Assembly (NCBI GenBank): GCA_034180465.1
Contig: JAXFOH010000136.1
Coordinates: 1-7,098 of the forward strand
Direction of reading: 5' to 3'
Source of the DNA: CAKUIA01 sp034180465
Lineage (GTDB): Bacteria; Verrucomicrobiota; Verrucomicrobiia; Opitutales; Intestinicryptomonadaceae
DNA: 7,098 nucleotides
Shown: one piece after another, positions 4,759 through 7,098 of the stretch
How the letters are laid out: the number at the start of each line of letters is the position of its first letter
How positions within the stretch are numbered: the stretch's first letter is position 1
Made by a program: the position numbers and the translations under genes
The notes under the pieces: model-generated
Told to the model about the DNA's origin: nothing
Databases searched by the model: none
What the model saw: the letters and a program-made list of their open reading frames with translations, nothing else

Positions 4759-7098
4759 ATGAAAATGAGATTTATTAGATTTGCGGTATTGGCGGTAGCA
4801 TTTACGTTTTGCCAAGTTGTTTCGGCAAAAATATCCGAAACCGAAAACGCGTTTTTAGTTTCGGGCAAAAACTATACTGTAGAATTTAGCAAAGCCAACG
4901 GGGCAATAACAAAAATAGAAGGCTTGGGCAAAAACCTAGAGCTTGATTTTAGCGGCAATTTGTGGGCGGCAAAGTTTGCCGATAAAAGCCAAGCAGTTTC
5001 AAAAAACGCCAAATTTATAGGCAAAATAGAAAACGAAAGGCTAAGTTTAAACTACCAAAGCCAAGAAATAGAAGTTTTGGTTTTAGTAAAAGACGGCGAC
5101 GATTTTATTGAGATAGAAAGTCGCTATACGCCCAAGACGGCGGATTTATTGGAGTTTGCAATTCCGTCGCAATTTACGTTTAAGCCGCAAAATTTGGTGT
5201 CGCTTTCGGCCGAGTTTAACTACCCGCGCAATTCGGGGCTGGTTTTTAACAAAAACTTTTTTATGCCCAAAACAATGTCTAGCAAAAATATATTTTGGGT
5301 GCGGGGCAAAAACTACGGAATGGGCGTTTACAAAAAAATATTCGGCGCTTCTATGAAAAGCTATGAGCCCTATAGGGAGCAAAGCCCCATAACTTTGGGT
5401 AAAGACGCCGCAGAATGGCTTGGCGAAAAACTTTGCAAAGAGCTTGTAAAAACCGAGAAAATTCCTACCCGAACATTCGGCAAAAACTCTGCCGACATTG
5501 TAATTGCCAACTCTAAAAACGGAGTGTTCATTGGCGGCAAAAAAATAGGCGAAGGCGCAATTTTCAGAATAGGAGGCTGGTTTTTAAAGGACGAGTCGCA
5601 GGTGGAATATGTAAAGGCAATGGCACTGCACTCGGCAAAGCTTTTGTCTAAGACAAAGCGCAATAAAATTTGCGTTATAGACTGCAACACAAACCAGTGG
5701 GATAATCCGAGACCCTCCGAATATGTTGCGGCTTTCGGCAATGTGAAAAACTTTTGCGTTATAAGAAACGCAAACCAGCTGCAACAGGCTTTGGAGGCCG
5801 ACGATGTTGCCGCAATAATAAACCCCCTGCAGGAATGTTGTTTGCCAATGCCCGACGGCACGCTTATGGACTTGGTTGAACCGCTAAGGGAGTTTGCCGA
5901 AAACGGCGGATATTGGTTTGAAACTGGCGGCTTTAGCTTTATGCGCCAAATGGAGCCAAAAAAATACTTTTCGGTTAAAACCCGCGTTCCTTCGGCTATA
6001 GCCGACTTTTTGCATTTTAATATGTTGGGTAGAAATCTTGCTTTATATTCGGTGCAGCCCATAACTTGGCAGCCATTTGAAGGCTTAAACGACAAGGCAA
6101 AAATATTTACTCCTTCGGAATTTTCTTTTGGCGGCAACGAGAATGGCGGCTATGTAGACAGGCCTTTTTTAGCCTACGTAAACAAGGGCGAAACTTTTAA
6201 GGCACCCTCAGTAAAAATACTTTTCGGAAAAAGCGAAATAGAAAGCGCAAAAAGTTTTTGCGCCGACAACAAGGTTTTAAAAACTCTAGAGCAAAAAATG
6301 ACCAAGGCGTTTTTTGAAAAGTTCAAAAAATCGGTTATGATGAAAGTGAACGATTCGAGCGCAAAAGACGCTATGCAGACTGTGGCGGCTTTAGATTTTC
6401 CAATGGTAGTTCACGTTTCGGGTTATCTAAGGGGCGGCTTCGACAAACAGTATCCCGACCACTATCCGCCAAGGGCGTCGTACGCAACAAACGAAGAATA
6501 TTTGGCGTTTATCGACTTTTGCAAATCTAAAGGGCATATGTATATGCCGTATACCAACAATTCTTGGTGGTGCGACTCTCCCAAAGGCCCAACCTTCGAG
6601 GCAAAGGGGCGCGGCGCGCTTTCGCTAGACGAAAACGGAAAGGAAATTTTTGAAAAATACGGAAGCGCCGAAGGCTGGACAACCTGTATGTGGCATAAAG
6701 ACGTAAGAGACGCAAACGACAAACTCCTTAAGGAATCTTTGGTAGACTATAAAAGCGACATAGTGTTCCAAGACCAAAGCGGGGCAAGGGCTTTTAGGTA
6801 CGACTACAACAAGGCGTCTCCAAGCCCAAGTGCATATTCCGAGGGCTTTGTCTCTACCGTAATGCGCGATTCCAAAAAGGCGTATTTGTCTACCGAAGAC
6901 GGTTGGTGGGGCATTTGCGACGGCGAAATTCAGTTTTGCGGAATGTCGTTTTCGTTTATGCAGCAGGGCAAATGGTATAAGTGCATTTGGGACACTTTCC
7001 CCAAAGACAGCTTTACATTGGGCAACCTAACGGGGGCGTTTTTTCACGACAAAGTTTCGCTTACCCACCACGATTTAGGAACCGACGTAAACACTCCT
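4759..7098 (+). CDS. Secreted glycosidase-like protein (DUF6259-like), 3' end beyond window
   Basis: An open frame of 780 codons with no stop before the window edge. Residues 1-23 form a signal peptide: basic MKMRFIR, hydrophobic core, then VSA before the likely cleavage at 23/24, so export is expected. The ATG at 4765 (third codon) is an alternative start. Residues 24-270 are beta-rich and resemble the N-terminal sandwich of large glycoside hydrolases. Residues about 303-425 look like a class-I glutamine-amidotransferase fold, with INPLQECCLPMPDG (354-367) and ENGGYWFETGG (381-391). From about 545 a TIM-barrel-like region begins: HVSGYLRGGFDKQYPDHYPP (553-572), HMYMPYTNNSWWCDSPKGP (593-611), IVFQDQSGAR (668-677) and LSTEDGWWG (710-718). 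Asp672 and Glu713 or Asp714, at barrel strand ends, are candidate catalytic acids by analogy with retaining alpha-glycosidase barrels (inference). The pattern matches my memory of DUF6259 proteins, which have no established substrate. No Shine-Dalgarno is visible. Fold fairly confident, function not. Confidence 0.8.
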   Translation, partial: MKMRFIRFAVLAVAFTFCQVVSAKISETENAFLVSGKNYTVEFSKANGAITKIEGLGKNLELDFSGNLWAAKFADKSQAVSKNAKFIGKIENERLSLNYQSQEIEVLVLVKDGDDFIEIESRYTPKTADLLEFAIPSQFTFKPQNLVSLSAEFNYPRNSGLVFNKNFFMPKTMSSKNIFWVRGKNYGMGVYKKIFGASMKSYEPYREQSPITLGKDAAEWLGEKLCKELVKTEKIPTRTFGKNSADIVIANSKNGVFIGGKKIGEGAIFRIGGWFLKDESQVEYVKAMALHSAKLLSKTKRNKICVIDCNTNQWDNPRPSEYVAAFGNVKNFCVIRNANQLQQALEADDVAAIINPLQECCLPMPDGTLMDLVEPLREFAENGGYWFETGGFSFMRQMEPKKYFSVKTRVPSAIADFLHFNMLGRNLALYSVQPITWQPFEGLNDKAKIFTPSEFSFGGNENGGYVDRPFLAYVNKGETFKAPSVKILFGKSEIESAKSFCADNKVLKTLEQKMTKAFFEKFKKSVMMKVNDSSAKDAMQTVAALDFPMVVHVSGYLRGGFDKQYPDHYPPRASYATNEEYLAFIDFCKSKGHMYMPYTNNSWWCDSPKGPTFEAKGRGALSLDENGKEIFEKYGSAEGWTTCMWHKDVRDANDKLLKESLVDYKSDIVFQDQSGARAFRYDYNKASPSPSAYSEGFVSTVMRDSKKAYLSTEDGWWGICDGEIQFCGMSFSFMQQGKWYKCIWDTFPKDSFTLGNLTGAFFHDKVSLTHHDLGTDVNTP

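Noticed and set aside
4862..5319. Repeated GGCAAAAACTA (4863 and 5308) as a functional repeat pair
   Set aside because: Both code for GKNY in the same protein, and GGCAAAA is a very common word throughout the window.
5370..6137. 255-codon open frame on the - strand
   Set aside because: Antisense to the continuous secreted-protein frame, which has a signal peptide and ordered motifs; no independent support.

Overview
The window reads almost entirely on the + strand and looks like bacterial chromosome with an estimated G+C in the mid-40s. It falls into two parts. Positions 1-4676 hold five tightly packed housekeeping genes: the 3' part of a TrkH-type potassium transporter, pdxJ (pyridoxine 5'-phosphate synthase), acpS (holo-ACP synthase), a two-domain NAD(P)HX repair protein (YjeF/NnrE-NnrD type) and dprA (DNA-processing protein). 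Gaps between them are 8 nt, a 4-nt ATGA overlap, 4 nt and another ATGA overlap, so they almost certainly share one transcript with translational coupling. After an 82-bp intergenic stretch (4677-4758), a new gene starts at about 4759 and runs off the right edge. It encodes a large secreted protein with an apparent glycosidase-like fold (DUF6259-like).

The first block mixes potassium uptake, cofactor supply (PLP; phosphopantetheinylation of acyl carrier protein; repair of hydrated NAD(P)H) and single-stranded DNA handling for transformation or recombination. The pdxJ-acpS pair is also adjacent in enterobacteria, so that part of the order is old. From memory, a pdxJ-acpS-nnrD-dprA order occurs in Verrucomicrobiota (Opitutae-like) genomes. 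The PdxJ N-terminal spacing and a secreted carbohydrate-active-like gene next door fit such a host, possibly gut-associated. This is inference and cannot be settled without a search.

The second block is the less understood part. The intergenic stretch has a plausible sigma-70-type promoter that would leave a leader of only a few bases and no Shine-Dalgarno, embedded among four copies of TTTTGCG, three of them ATTTTGCG. The encoded protein has a signal peptide, an N-terminal beta-rich region, a region resembling a class-I glutamine-amidotransferase fold, and a TIM-barrel-like region with candidate acidic catalytic residues. Its substrate is unknown.

I see no rRNA, tRNA, CRISPR array, insertion sequence, attachment site or convincing terminator. 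There is no clear evidence of a wholly new biological system. The best leads are the secreted protein with its odd upstream region, the divergent epimerase half of the NAD(P)HX repair protein, and strong codon and oligomer biases (rare ATC and GATC, frequent TTTTGCG).
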